64,000 bases of DNA from Streptomyces sp. SAI-127 (GCF_029894425.1 NZ_JARXYJ010000001.1:4030001-4094000); one strand, 5' to 3'; counted from the first letter of the stretch, positions 33,923 through 42,759 are shown. The notes: a model not told the origin generated them from the letters alone. Program-made: numbers and translations.

Positions 33923-34768
33923 TCATGCGGTGGCCGAGCGGTACTTGCGGACCGCCAGGGTCCTGAATATGACGATGATCAGGATCGAGTAGATCAGCGA
34001 GGCCCAGACCGGGTGCTGCATGGGCCAGGCGTCGGAGGGGGACACACCGGGGTTGCCGAACAGCACGCGACAGGCCTGGACCGTGGCACTGAACGGGTTC
34101 CAGTCGGCGACGTGCTGCAGCCACGGGGTCATGCGGCTGGAGTCCACGAACGCGTTCGAGATGAACGTCACCGGGAAGAGCCAGATCAGCCCACCCGAGG
34201 TGGCCGCCTCGGGCGTGCGCACGGACAGGCCGATCAGGGCGCCGACCCAGGTGAACGCGTACCCGAGCAGGAGCAGCAGACCGAAGGCGCCGAGTACCTC
34301 GCCGATGCTGGTGTGGGTGCGCCAGCCGACCAGCAGGGCGACCATGGCCAGCACGAACAGGGTCAGCGCCGTCTGCACCAGGTCGGCGAGCGTCCGTCCG
34401 GTGAGCACCGCGCCGCGGGCCATGGGCAGTGAGCGGAAGCGGTCGATGAGCCCCTTGTGCATGTCGTCGGCGATCCCCGCGCCGGCGCCCGCGGTGGCGA
34501 AGGTGACGGTCTGCGCGAAGATGCCGGCCATCAGGAACTCGCGGTAGACCAAGGAGTCCGTGGTGCCGCCGATGTTCATGGAGCCGCCGAAGACGTAGCT
34601 GAACAGCACCACGAACATGATCGGCTGGATGAGGCCGAAGATGACCATCTCGGGGATTCTGGACATCCGGATCAGGTTGCGCTTGGCGATGACCAGCGAG
34701 TCGCGGACGGACTGGCTGAGGGGGTTGCCGGGAGCCGCGACCCGCGCGGTGTCGGTGACGGCGCTCAC
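33923..34768 (-). CDS. ABC-2 type export permease (DrrB-like)
   Basis: A 281-aa membrane subunit with six transmembrane helices. The N-terminus has the DrrB-like ARNLIRMSRIPE equivalent (KRNLIRMSRIPEMVIFGLIQP) and the first helix contains FVVLFSYVFGG. The central FRSLPMARGAVLTGRTLADLV and VADWNPFSATVQACRVL are typical of the daunorubicin-resistance type exporters. The start is GTG overlapping the ATPase stop (GTGA), so the two are coupled. Substrate unknown. Confidence 0.92.
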   Translation of the reverse strand: MSAVTDTARVAAPGNPLSQSVRDSLVIAKRNLIRMSRIPEMVIFGLIQPIMFVVLFSYVFGGSMNIGGTTDSLVYREFLMAGIFAQTVTFATAGAGAGIADDMHKGLIDRFRSLPMARGAVLTGRTLADLVQTALTLFVLAMVALLVGWRTHTSIGEVLGAFGLLLLLGYAFTWVGALIGLSVRTPEAATSGGLIWLFPVTFISNAFVDSSRMTPWLQHVADWNPFSATVQACRVLFGNPGVSPSDAWPMQHPVWASLIYSILIIVIFRTLAVRKYRSATA

Positions 34769-35745
34769 TTGGCGTCCTCCTTCTTGTCGTTGTCCTCGTC
34801 CTTCGCCTCGGCCGCATGTCCCGTCAGCGACAGGAACACGTCGTCGAGGGTGGGGCGGCGCAGGCCGATGTCGTCTATCTCGATGCCGCGGGTGTCGAGT
34901 TCGCGGATGACCTCGGCGAGCAGCTTGGCGCCGCCGGTGACGGGCACGGTGAGCTTGCGCATGTGGTCCTCGACCGAGGTGTCGCCCTTGCCGAAGCCGC
35001 GCAGGATCTCCGAGGCGGCCTGGATGTGCTCGCGCTCGTGCACGACGACCTCGACGCGCTCGCCGCCGGTGCGGGCCTTGAGCTGGTCGGAGGTACCCGT
35101 GGCGATGACGTGGCCGTGGTCGACGACGGCGATCTCGTGGGCGAGGTGGTCGGCCTCCTCGAGGTACTGGGTGGTCAGCAGCAGGGTGGTGCCCGCGGAG
35201 ACCAGCTGTTTGATGACCTCCCACAGCAGTTGTCGGTTGCGTGGGTCGAGACCGGTCGTCGGTTCGTCCATGAACATCACGGGCGGTGAGACCACCAGGG
35301 CGGCCGCGAGGTCGAGGCGGCGGCGCATGCCCCCGGAGTAGGTCTTGGTGGGGCGGTCGGCGGCGTCGGCGAGGTCGAACTGCTCCAGCAGCTCGATCGC
35401 GCGGACCTTCGCCTGCTTCGCCCTCATCTGGTAGAGCTGACCGACCATCTGCAGGTTCTCGCGGCCGGTGAGGTATTCGTCGACAGCCGCGAACTGGCCG
35501 GAGAGGCCGATGGAGCGGCGCACGGCGTCGGGGTGCTTGAGGACGTCGACGCCCGCGACGACCGCCGAGCCGCTGTCCGGCTTCAGGAGAGTCGTCAGGC
35601 AGCGGACGGCCGTCGTCTTGCCCGCGCCGTTCGGTCCGAGGAGGCCCAGGACGGTGCCCTCGGGGACATCGAGGTCGACGCCGTCCAGAGCCCTTACGTC
35701 ACCGAAGGTCTTGACCAGGCCTTCGGCATAGATGGCGCCAGGCAT
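34765..35745 (-). CDS. ABC exporter ATPase (DrrA-like)
   Basis: A 326-aa ATP-binding subunit. Walker A is LGPNGAGKTTAV (about residues 38-49), the signature is KTYSGGMRRRLDLAAAL, and Walker B is PPVMFMDEPTTGLDP. The C-terminal 90 residues are the regulatory extension seen in DrrA-type ATPases (GDTSVEDHMRKLTVPVTGG). The ATG chosen has GGAGA about 7 nt upstream; a GTG 12 bp further upstream is possible. It is the first gene of a two-gene exporter operon, preceded by a 16-bp palindrome. Confidence 0.94.
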   Translation of the reverse strand: MPGAIYAEGLVKTFGDVRALDGVDLDVPEGTVLGLLGPNGAGKTTAVRCLTTLLKPDSGSAVVAGVDVLKHPDAVRRSIGLSGQFAAVDEYLTGRENLQMVGQLYQMRAKQAKVRAIELLEQFDLADAADRPTKTYSGGMRRRLDLAAALVVSPPVMFMDEPTTGLDPRNRQLLWEVIKQLVSAGTTLLLTTQYLEEADHLAHEIAVVDHGHVIATGTSDQLKARTGGERVEVVVHEREHIQAASEILRGFGKGDTSVEDHMRKLTVPVTGGAKLLAEVIRELDTRGIEIDDIGLRRPTLDDVFLSLTGHAAEAKDEDNDKKEDAK

Positions 35746-35856
35746 ATGAGTCTCCACGTCGTCGGGGATTCTTGGGAAAGCCTAGGTTTGTGCGCTTTCT
35801 CCCGCCCGTCATTTTCTTCCGCGGGCGGTGTGAGCGGCGGCACGAGACACACCATA

Positions 35857-35872
35857 ACGCGATGTATCGCGT
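35857..35872. promoter_or_regulatory. 16-bp perfect operator-like palindrome
   Basis: ACGCGAT-GT-ATCGCGT is a perfect 7-2-7 inverted repeat 112 bp upstream of the DrrA-like start. Such AT-containing CGAT/ATCG palindromes are typical binding sites for TetR- or PadR-type repressors of exporters. No such regulator is encoded beside the operon. Confidence 0.5.
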
Positions 35873-35928
35873 CTCTCAATGGACTTGCTCGAAAGAGTGA
35901 CTCCTGCGTGCTGGAGGGGGTCCTGACC

Positions 35929-37158
35929 TCAGTCGATGACCGTGTAGCCCGCCTCGCGGAGGGCTCGGCCGACCTCGGCGCAGTGCTCCGGCCCCTTCGT
36001 CTCCAGGTGCAGCTCGACCTCCGCCTCCGCGAGCCCGAGCCGTGGATCGGTCCGGACGTGGCTCACGTCCAGGACATTAGCGTCGACCACTGACAACACC
36101 CCGAGGAGCGTCGCGAGGGCACCGGGCCGGTCCGTGAGCCGGAGCCGAACGGCCAGGTAGCGGCCCTGCGCGGCCATGCCGTGCCGCAGCACCCGCTGCA
36201 GCAGCACCGGGTCGACGTTGCCGCCGGACAGCACGGCGACGACCGGCCCCTCGAAGGCGCCCGGGTCGCTCAGCAGCGCCGCGACCGGGCTCGCCCCGGC
36301 CGGCTCGACGACCAGCTTGGCCCGCTCCAGGCACAGCAGCAGCGCGGCGGACAGCTCGTCCTCCGTCACCGTGCGCACCTCGTCCACGAGTTCGTCCACG
36401 ATCCCGAACGGCACGTCCCCCGGCCGCCCGACCTTCATGCCGTCGGCCATCGTCACCGGGTTCTCGATCGACATCGGGCGCCCGGCCGCCAGCGAGGGCG
36501 GATACGCGGCCGCGCCGGCCGCCTGCACACCCACGATCCGCACGTCCGGCCGCAGGGCCTTCACTGCGATCGCGACACCGGCCGCGAGTCCGCCGCCGCC
36601 GATCCCGAGAACGACCGTGCGCACCTCGGGGCACTGCTCCAGGATCTCGAGGCCGACCGTGCCCTGGCCCGCGATGACGTCGGGGTGGTCGAAGGGATGG
36701 ATGAACACCGCGCCCGTCTCGTCCGCGTACTCCTGTGCGGCGGCCAGCGTCTCGTCGACCACCTGACCGTGCAGACGCACCTCGGCGCCGTAGTGCCTGG
36801 TGGCGCTGATCTTCGGCAGCGGGGCGCCCTTCGGCATGAACACCGTGGAGCGCACGCCGAGCAGCGTGGACGCCAGCGCGACGCCCTGCGCGTGGTTACC
36901 GGCGCTCGCGGCCACGACACCCGCGGCCCGCTCCTCGGGCAGCAGTCCGGCGATCCGGACGTAGGCACCGCGGAGTTTGAACGACCCCGTCCGCTGGAGG
37001 TTCTCGCACTTGAAGTGCACCGGCGCGCCCACCAGCTGGGTCAGATGGCGGCTGCCCTCCATCGCGGTCGTCCGCGCCACGCCCGACAGCATCTTCTGCG
37101 CACCGCGCACGTCGTCGAGGGTCACCGGCGGCACGGGGTGGGCCTTGCGGTAGTTCAT
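35929..37158 (-). CDS. ilvA: Threonine ammonia-lyase (threonine dehydratase)
   Basis: A 409-aa fold-type II PLP enzyme turning L-threonine into 2-oxobutanoate and ammonia, the first step to isoleucine. The PLP lysine is K61 in TGSFKLRGAY, and the glycine loop is GIGGGGLAAGVAIA. The C-terminal 80 residues are an ACT-like regulatory domain (RLRLTDRPGALATLLGVLSVVDAN). It is of the shorter TdcB/actinobacterial type rather than the E. coli IlvA with two ACT-like domains. The start is ATG; it diverges from the marR gene with 144 bp between. Confidence 0.93.
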   Translation of the reverse strand: MNYRKAHPVPPVTLDDVRGAQKMLSGVARTTAMEGSRHLTQLVGAPVHFKCENLQRTGSFKLRGAYVRIAGLLPEERAAGVVAASAGNHAQGVALASTLLGVRSTVFMPKGAPLPKISATRHYGAEVRLHGQVVDETLAAAQEYADETGAVFIHPFDHPDVIAGQGTVGLEILEQCPEVRTVVLGIGGGGLAAGVAIAVKALRPDVRIVGVQAAGAAAYPPSLAAGRPMSIENPVTMADGMKVGRPGDVPFGIVDELVDEVRTVTEDELSAALLLCLERAKLVVEPAGASPVAALLSDPGAFEGPVVAVLSGGNVDPVLLQRVLRHGMAAQGRYLAVRLRLTDRPGALATLLGVLSVVDANVLDVSHVRTDPRLGLAEAEVELHLETKGPEHCAEVGRALREAGYTVID

Positions 37159-37302
37159 GACTCAAGTCTCGCAGTTCACACGTGCGTGCTCGCGCTGTGA
37201 CCAACGTCCGAGACGGGTTTACTCAGCGCCGGTACGGCCTGCCTCCGGGCCGCGTACCCTGTCCCCCAACCCAGCAGCCCTTCATGAAGTGAGCCCCCGG
37301 CC

Positions 37303-37824
37303 ATGCCCACAACACCTGAAATGTCGATGGACATGACGACCGTCGGTGACACCGGTCTCCTCGACACCCTGCAGCACGAGGTGGCGGTCTTCGCCCGTCG
37401 TGCCGAACAGACCCGGCTCGGCGGGGTGGGGCAGGTGCGCAACTCCATGGACCGCGCCGCGTACCTGCTGCTCAACCGGCTCGACAAGGAAGGCCCGATG
37501 GGCGTCAAGGCGCTCGCGGCGAGCATGGGGATCGACTCGTCCACGGTCACCCGGCAGGTGGCGCCGCTCGTCGACACCGGGCTGGTCAAGCGCACCTCGC
37601 ACCCCGAGGACGGACGCGCGGTGGTGCTCCAGCTGTCCCCGCGCGGGCAGTCCCGGCTGGAGGAAGTGCGCTCATCACGGCGTCAGTTGATGGCCGAGCT
37701 GACACACGACTGGGCGCCGGAGGAGCGCGAGGCGTTCTGCACGCTCCTCACACGCTTCAACACCGCCCTCTCCTCCCGGATGGCGGTCCAGGGGGTCCCG
37801 GGACCGGAGGCGCAGTCCTCTTAG
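37303..37824 (+). CDS. MarR-family transcriptional regulator
   Basis: A 173-aa MarR-type regulator. The winged helix lies at about residues 60-125 (LNRLDKEGPMGVKALAASMG, DSSTVTRQVAPLVDTGLVKR, DGRAVVLQLSPRGQ). N- and C-terminal helices would form the dimer interface. The first ATG has no strong Shine-Dalgarno; ATGs at 37321 and 37333 are alternatives. It is divergent from ilvA, but no known link between the two exists. Confidence 0.9.
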   Translation: MPTTPEMSMDMTTVGDTGLLDTLQHEVAVFARRAEQTRLGGVGQVRNSMDRAAYLLLNRLDKEGPMGVKALAASMGIDSSTVTRQVAPLVDTGLVKRTSHPEDGRAVVLQLSPRGQSRLEEVRSSRRQLMAELTHDWAPEEREAFCTLLTRFNTALSSRMAVQGVPGPEAQSS

Positions 37825-37963
37825 GCGCCGCGCGCACGCGTGTACCGCCCCGCCTCTTGACCGGACGGCCGTGCCGGGCCTCATATGAGACCGGGTCCTC
37901 TGAGACCGGGTCCTCCTGGTCGTACGAAGCCGTCGTACGGCCCTCCGCAGGCGGGGAGGTGCG

Positions 37964-38467
37964 GTGCGGCAACGGCAGGTGGTCCAGGGCACACGTCGGG
38001 CCCGGGAGTTCGAGGCGTTCGTCGCGGGCGCTGCCGGGCGGCTGCTGCACGCCGCGACGCTCCTGACCGCGGAGGCACCGGACGACAACCCGCGCGCGCG
38101 ACGCCTGCTGACGCTCGCGCTCGCGCACACGTACGCGTGCTGGGACCGGCTGCGTGGTGAGGATCCCTACGACCGCGCCCGCCAGCACCTCGCCCTGCGC
38201 TTCGCACACGGAGCATGGCGCCGCCACGGCGTCCTGCTCCGCGGCCGCACGCACCCCGACAGCCCGCTGTCCCGGCTCGCCCCCCAGGAGCGGCTGATCC
38301 TGGTGCTGCGCCTCTACGAGGGTGTGGCCGAGGAACAGGCGGCGGCCCTGCTCGGCCTGCCGGCGGAACGCGTTCACACGATCTGCGACCGGGCGACGGC
38401 CACGCTGCTGCACCCGGCGCGCGGGCCCGCACCGGCCGTGGTGAAGGCGAAGGTGGCGGCGTCATGA
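37964..38467 (+). CDS. Sigma-70-like helix-turn-helix protein
   Basis: A 167-aa protein that looks like a diverged ECF sigma factor. Residues 10-60 could be a degenerate region 2 (AREFEAFVAGAAGRLLHAATLLT), and residues 100-150 resemble region 4 (LSRLAPQERLILVLRLYEGVAEEQAAALLGLPAERVHTICDRATAT). Region 2 lacks the usual DA-E-D-VQ-TF motif, so whether it directs transcription is uncertain. The start is GTG with GGGGAGG close upstream. A short membrane protein gene follows after 61 bp and could be its partner. Confidence 0.75.
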   Translation: MRQRQVVQGTRRAREFEAFVAGAAGRLLHAATLLTAEAPDDNPRARRLLTLALAHTYACWDRLRGEDPYDRARQHLALRFAHGAWRRHGVLLRGRTHPDSPLSRLAPQERLILVLRLYEGVAEEQAAALLGLPAERVHTICDRATATLLHPARGPAPAVVKAKVAAS

Positions 38468-38528
38468 GGAGAGGGGACGGGAGTGGCGGCCGTGCCGTGA
38501 GACACCCGCGTCACCCCGGGAGGTGCGC

Positions 38529-38777
38529 GTGAACCGGACCCAGCGTGAGGCCGCCGTGCGGCAGATCATGGAACGGGGAGCGCCGCAGGTGCCCGCGGAT
38601 CTGTACGGGGACGTCGTACGGCGTGGATCGCGCATGCTCAGGCGCAGGACAGCGGCGCGCCGGATCATGTGGCTGCTGATGTTCGCCGCGAGTGTGGCGT
38701 TCGTGGTGTGGGCGCTGACCGCGCGCCCCTGGGTGGAGCCGCCGTCCACGACGACTCCACCGATGAGGGGCTGGTGA
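38529..38777 (+). CDS. Small single-pass membrane protein, possible partner of the sigma-like protein
   Basis: An 82-aa protein with a basic N-terminal cytoplasmic segment, one transmembrane helix at about residues 45-64 (IMWLLMFAASVAFVVWAL) and a short Pro/Thr-rich tail outside. The start is GTG with GGGAGG 5 nt upstream; a GTG 6 bp earlier is also possible. Its place after a sigma-like gene suggests an anti-sigma-like role, but no anti-sigma domain is visible. Its stop is 12 bp from the convergent metB stop. Confidence 0.7.
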   Translation: MNRTQREAAVRQIMERGAPQVPADLYGDVVRRGSRMLRRRTAARRIMWLLMFAASVAFVVWALTARPWVEPPSTTTPPMRGW

Positions 38778-38789
38778 GCCCCGCCCGGC

Positions 38790-39947
38790 CTACTTGGCGA
38801 GCGCCTGCTGGAGGTCCTCCAGCAGGTCGTCGACGTTCTCGATGCCCACGGACAGGCGCACGAGGTCGGCGGGGACCTCGAGCGCCGAGCCCGCCACGGA
38901 CGCGTGCGTCATACGGCCCGGGTGCTCGATCAGCGACTCGACGCCTCCCAGGGACTCCCCCAGCGTGAAGATCCTGGCGCGGTTGCAGACCTCGACGGCC
39001 GCCTCCTCGCCGCCCTCCACCCGGAAGGAGACCATGCCGCCGAAGGACCGCATCTGCTTGGCCGCGACCTCGTGACCGGGGTGCTCCTCCAGGCCCGGGT
39101 AGAGCACCTGCGTCACGCGCGCGTGCCGGGTCAGCATGTCGGCGACCTTCGTGGCGTTCTCGCTGTGCCGGTCCATGCGCACCGACAGCGTCTTGGCGCC
39201 GCGCAGCACCAGCCAGGAGTCGAAGGGCCCGGCGACCGCGCCCATCGCGTTCTGGTGGTACGCCAGTTCCTCGCCGAGTGCCTCGTCGGCGGTGACCAGG
39301 GCGCCGCCCACGACGTCGGAGTGGCCGCCCATGTACTTGGTCAGGGAGTGCACGACGACATCGGCGCCGAGCGACAGCGGCTGCTGGAGGTAGGGCGTCG
39401 CGAAGGTGTTGTCGACGACGAGCTTCGCGCCCGCGTCCCGGGAGATCTGGGCGACGGCGGCGATGTCGGTGATGCCGAGCAGGGGGTTGGAGGGGGTCTC
39501 CACCCACACGACCTTGGTCTTCGGGGTGATCGCGGCCCGTACGGCGGCCGGGTCGCTGGTGTCGGCGACCGACCACTCGACGCCCCATCGGGCGACGACC
39601 TTCGCGAAGAGGCGGAACGTGCCGCCGTACGCGTCGTTGGGGATGACCACGTGGTCGCCGGGGCTGAGCAGCGTACGCAGCAGGCAGTCCTCGGCCGCCA
39701 GTCCGGACGCGAACGCGAGGCCCCGGCGGCCGCCTTCGAGGGCGGCGAGGTTCTCCTCCAGGGCGGTGCGGGTCGGATTGGCGCTGCGGCTGTACTCGTA
39801 TCCGCCGCGCAGACCGCCCACGCCGTCCTGCTTGTAGGTCGAGACCTGGTAGATCGGCGGGACCACCGCTCCGGTGACGGGGTCCGCGGTGTTGCCCGCG
39901 TGGATCGCGAGGGTCTCGAAGTGCTGACTGATGTGCCTGTCGCTCAT
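38790..39947 (-). CDS. metB: Cystathionine gamma-synthase/lyase
   Basis: A 385-aa Cys/Met-metabolism PLP enzyme. The start MSDRHISQHFETLAIHAGN, the YEYSRSANPTRTALE block, the PLP lysine K204 in HSLTKYMGGHSD and the C-terminal SLGGVESLIEHPGRMTHASV are typical of actinobacterial proteins annotated as cystathionine gamma-synthase. Synthase and lyase activities are hard to separate by sequence. The ATG has GGAG 5 nt upstream; upstream in-frame ATGs lack family sequence. Confidence 0.93.
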   Translation of the reverse strand: MSDRHISQHFETLAIHAGNTADPVTGAVVPPIYQVSTYKQDGVGGLRGGYEYSRSANPTRTALEENLAALEGGRRGLAFASGLAAEDCLLRTLLSPGDHVVIPNDAYGGTFRLFAKVVARWGVEWSVADTSDPAAVRAAITPKTKVVWVETPSNPLLGITDIAAVAQISRDAGAKLVVDNTFATPYLQQPLSLGADVVVHSLTKYMGGHSDVVGGALVTADEALGEELAYHQNAMGAVAGPFDSWLVLRGAKTLSVRMDRHSENATKVADMLTRHARVTQVLYPGLEEHPGHEVAAKQMRSFGGMVSFRVEGGEEAAVEVCNRARIFTLGESLGGVESLIEHPGRMTHASVAGSALEVPADLVRLSVGIENVDDLLEDLQQALAK

Positions 39948-40015
39948 GGGCTCCGAGGGTAGTCCGCCCGGGGGGCCGATGACGGACGGCGGGCTCCGCA
40001 CGGCCGTACGGCAGG

Positions 40016-40093
40016 GTTTTCCCCAGGCGTTCGGGCCGGCCGCGGGGAGTTTCCCCCAGGACATTCGGGCCGCTCCGGGAGTTTTCCACAGGG
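40016..40093. repeat. Two and a half degenerate 32-33-bp repeats upstream of metB
   Basis: The word GTTTTCCCCAGG at 40016 recurs as GTTTCCCCCAGG at 40049 and GTTTTCCACAGG at 40081, each of the first two followed by a TTCGGGCCG tail. Spacing is 33 and 32 bp, about three helical turns. They lie in the divergent gap between metB and the 40142 gene and might be binding sites, or decayed duplication. Confidence 0.6.
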
Positions 40094-40141
40094 CGCCGAC
40101 CGGGTTGGGCAATTGTCGGCGGCGTCTGGAACTCTTGAGGC

Positions 40142-41260
40142 ATGGAGATTCTCTGGGTCCTGATGGCGGCGGTCATGCTGGGCTTCGTGCTGCTTCCGTT
40201 CCTGCGGCGCAGGCGAGGCGGGATCGAACAGGTCCCGGCGGGCCACCCGGACGCCGCGGACCCGGAGGACTACGGCTTCGTGCGGCAGGAGGAGCTGGAC
40301 ATCCGCATGCCCGGCCCCGACCAGGATCTGCTGGACGTCCTGGACCTGGTGCAGCGCACACAGGACTACAAGGCGGCCTCCCAACTCCTCGCCGGCACCG
40401 AGCGGGAGGGCGAGCTGCGCTGGCAGCGTGTGCAGGCCTTCGCCGGAGCCGCCTCGCTGGAGCTGCAGCAGCGTCCGGGCGGGGTCAGCGAGGCACCGGG
40501 CGGGCAGTGGCTGCGGGTGTGGCGGGCCGAGCAGCCCAAGGACGCGGGCGGCGCGGCCGTGCACGCGGAGTTCCTGGTCCATCAGGCGTGGCGGACCTCG
40601 ACGCCGGGCACGGACGAGTTCCGGATCATCATGGAGGAGGCGAAGGTGGCCTGCGGCGACGCGGCGCTGCTGGCGCCGGGCGATCCGGTCCCGTACATCG
40701 TCGAGCTCTCCGTGGCGCGCGGACTGGCCTATTCGCAGGCGGAGTTCGAGCAGCTGTGGCTGAAGATCCTGGACCGCGCCCCGGCCCACATGGGGGCGCA
40801 CCTGGCCGCGCTGCACTACTGGTGCGAGAAGTGGCACGGCTCGCGGGAGCTGGCGTACAGCTTCGCGGAGGCGGCCGCCGCCCGGGCCCCGCATGGCTCC
40901 CTCCTCGCCGCGATGCCACTGTTCGCGGTCTTCGAGCACCTGCCCGAGGTGAACCTGGTCAGCGGCTTCTACCGGAGCGAGGTCGTGACCAAGGCCATCC
41001 ACGGCGCGCTGCACGCGGTCCACTCGGCCCGCGCCGACGATCCGATGCTGGCCCACGTCCGTCATCTGCTGGTCTTCTTCCTCGTGCGCGGCGAGCGCTG
41101 GGCGGAGGCCATGAGCCAGCTCGTCCACATCGACGGCCATGTCGGTGCCCTGCCCTGGACGCTGTCCGCCGATCCGGCCGCGGAGTTCGCGATATACCGG
41201 GCACTGGCGGTGGCGGGGTACGAGGCGAACGGCGGGAGTCCGGCGACGCTGGCGCAGTGA
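40142..41260 (+). CDS. Conserved hypothetical membrane-anchored protein, 372 aa
   Basis: Residues 3-20 form an N-terminal anchor (ILWVLMAAVMLGFVLLPFL), followed by a basic RRRRGG stop-transfer. The rest is helical, soluble and probably cytoplasmic, with repeats that recall TPR-like packing (LLDVLDLVQRTQDYKAASQLL, AHLAALHYWCEKWHGSRELAYSFAEAAAARAP). I recall similar proteins across Streptomyces but not a function. The start is ATG without a clear Shine-Dalgarno; the region just upstream carries the 33-bp repeats. Confidence 0.78.
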   Translation: MEILWVLMAAVMLGFVLLPFLRRRRGGIEQVPAGHPDAADPEDYGFVRQEELDIRMPGPDQDLLDVLDLVQRTQDYKAASQLLAGTEREGELRWQRVQAFAGAASLELQQRPGGVSEAPGGQWLRVWRAEQPKDAGGAAVHAEFLVHQAWRTSTPGTDEFRIIMEEAKVACGDAALLAPGDPVPYIVELSVARGLAYSQAEFEQLWLKILDRAPAHMGAHLAALHYWCEKWHGSRELAYSFAEAAAARAPHGSLLAAMPLFAVFEHLPEVNLVSGFYRSEVVTKAIHGALHAVHSARADDPMLAHVRHLLVFFLVRGERWAEAMSQLVHIDGHVGALPWTLSADPAAEFAIYRALAVAGYEANGGSPATLAQ

Positions 41261-41444
41261 TCGCGCCACCGTGGCGGTACGAGGGTGATCCGGCGGGCGG
41301 GCACGGCACCTTCGGACTGACGGCGGGCTCAGGCCGGCGAACTCACCTCCACGTCGGGCTTGTCGGAATGCGGCCCCGCGCGGAAGCGTTCTCGGTGCCG
41401 ACCCGCATCCCTGTGCGACGCGCACGTACGAAGGAGCCCACATC

Positions 41445-42110
41445 ATGCTGTTCGGCCGTACGCCCGTCCTGCCCACCCCCGAGCAGGCGCTGAAGGGCCG
41501 CCCCGAGCCGATGTACACGCTCCCCGACCGCCACACCATCCTCGGCACCCCGCTGCTCGGCCCCTACCCCGAGGGCTATCAGATCGCCGACTTCGGCCTG
41601 GGCTGTTTCTGGGGCGCCGAGCGCACGTTCTGGCGGCTCCCGGTGGGGGTGTGGACGACCCTGGTCGGCTACCAGGGCGGCTACACCGAGAACCCCGCGT
41701 ACGAGGAGGTCTGCTCGGGCCTCACCGGCCACACGGAGGCGGTCCGCGTGGTCTTCGACCCCGCCCTCATCTCGTACGAGCGCCTCCTGAAGACCTTCTG
41801 GGAGGCCCACGACCCGACGCAGGGCTTCCGCCAGGGCAACGACGTCGGCACCCAGTACCGCTCGGCGATCCACACCCACACTCCCGAGCAGGCAGCCGCG
41901 GCCGAGGCCTCCCGAGCCGCCTACCAGCAGGTCCTCACGTCCTCGGGCCACGGCAGGATCTCCACGGAGATCCTCCCCGCGACGGGCCGGACCTTCTATC
42001 CGGCGGAGGGGTACCACCAGCAGTACCTCGACAAGAACCCGGCGGGTTACTGCGGGATCGGCGGGACCGGGGTCTCCTGCCCGATCGGCGTGGCCAAGGC
42101 CGATGGCTGA
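41445..42110 (+). CDS. msrA: Peptide methionine (S)-S-oxide reductase MsrA
   Basis: A 221-aa MsrA that reduces methionine-S-sulfoxide in proteins and as free amino acid. The catalytic cysteine is C54 in [41 protein letters not shown] and [14 protein letters not shown] are family blocks. The C-terminal [12 protein letters not shown] has the resolving cysteines. An extra N-terminal region matches the longer bacterial MsrA type. A second, shorter MsrA is at 49104. Part of its 3' coding sequence is duplicated downstream at 42457. The stop overlaps the next gene by 8 bp. Confidence 0.95.
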   Translation: MLFGRTPVLPTPEQALKGRPEPMYTLPDRHTILGTPLLGPYPEGYQIADFGLGCFWGAERTFWRLPVGVWTTLVGYQGGYTENPAYEEVCSGLTGHTEAVRVVFDPALISYERLLKTFWEAHDPTQGFRQGNDVGTQYRSAIHTHTPEQAAAAEASRAAYQQVLTSSGHGRISTEILPATGRTFYPAEGYHQQYLDKNPAGYCGIGGTGVSCPIGVAKADG

Positions 42111-42441
42111 GCCGCTGTCGCCGGAGGCCACGGCGACCCTGCGGGCGCTGCTGTCCGGCCCGGATCCGGTAAGCGGCGCCCTGCTGGCCCAGGTTCCCCA
42201 CGCACGCGTGTCGGGCCGATGCGGGTGCGGCTGCGCGACGGTCGATCTGGAGGTGGACCGTACAGCGGTCGCTCCCGCGCCGCCGCACGACAATCCGGCT
42301 GTGGAGGCCGGTTACACCACCCCGCACCGGGCCGGTGCCATGGTCTGCTCCGAGGACGGCTACCTGTCGCTCCTGGGGATCCACTCGGTCTCCGACGCAC
42401 CGATCTCGACATGGCCGGACCCCCGCTTCATCGAGCGCTGA
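42103..42441 (+). CDS. Conserved hypothetical protein, 112 aa
   Basis: A small soluble protein with a Cys cluster [14 protein letters not shown] at residues about 38-51 that could bind metal, and a C-terminal stretch [19 protein letters not shown]. No family recognised. The ATG overlaps the msrA end by 8 bp, so it is coexpressed with msrA. Confidence 0.7.
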   Translation: MAEPLSPEATATLRALLSGPDPVSGALLAQVPHARVSGRCGCGCATVDLEVDRTAVAPAPPHDNPAVEAGYTTPHRAGAMVCSEDGYLSLLGIHSVSDAPISTWPDPRFIER

Positions 42442-42456
42442 GCAACCCGGCGCACG

Positions 42457-42514
42457 CACCAGCGGTACCTCGACAAGAGCCTGGCCGGCTCCTGCGGGAT
42501 CGGCGGGACGGGCA
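42457..42514 (+). pseudogene. Duplicated fragment of the msrA 3' end
   Basis: This stretch can be read as HQRYLDKSLAGSCGIGGTGR. It matches bases 42015-42071 of msrA ([20 protein letters not shown]) over about 57 bp with scattered changes. It lies 16 bp after the stop of the 42103 gene. No start or further MsrA sequence surrounds it, so it is a non-functional tail left by duplication or recombination. Confidence 0.8.
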
Positions 42515-42603
42515 GGCTTGGTGATCCGCTCGGGACGAACCTGGGGCTTCCTGCCCGAGAAAATCAGTGGCCGCCTGAACCGGCCGACTCCACGCTGTAC
42601 GCC

Positions 42604-42759
42604 ATGGAAGAACCGCAACACCGGATCCGTGCGGCCCACTCGGAATCCACGATCACCGTCTACCAGGCGTACTCCCCGGAAATCGGGCTGCCCGCCGCCC
42701 GCGACGGCCGTTTCCCCGCCGCGTGGAAGCGGGACAGGATGACGTGGATCATCAAGCCG
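42604..42759 (+). pseudogene. DUF4291 gene, N-terminal fragment
   Basis: From the ATG, 49 codons follow the DUF4291 family start: IRAAHSESTITVYQAYSPEI, then GRFPAAWKRDRMTWI. After MTWI-IKP the family sequence breaks off at 42759 and unrelated codons follow. The missing part continues in the same strand at 43962, beyond an inserted two-gene cassette. Together the two parts would give about 200 residues, the usual length of DUF4291 proteins. Confidence 0.8.

Noticed and set aside
40081..40092. DnaA box or replication origin near TTTTCCACAGG
   Set aside because: A single imperfect box without clustered copies, dnaA or dnaN; not an origin.
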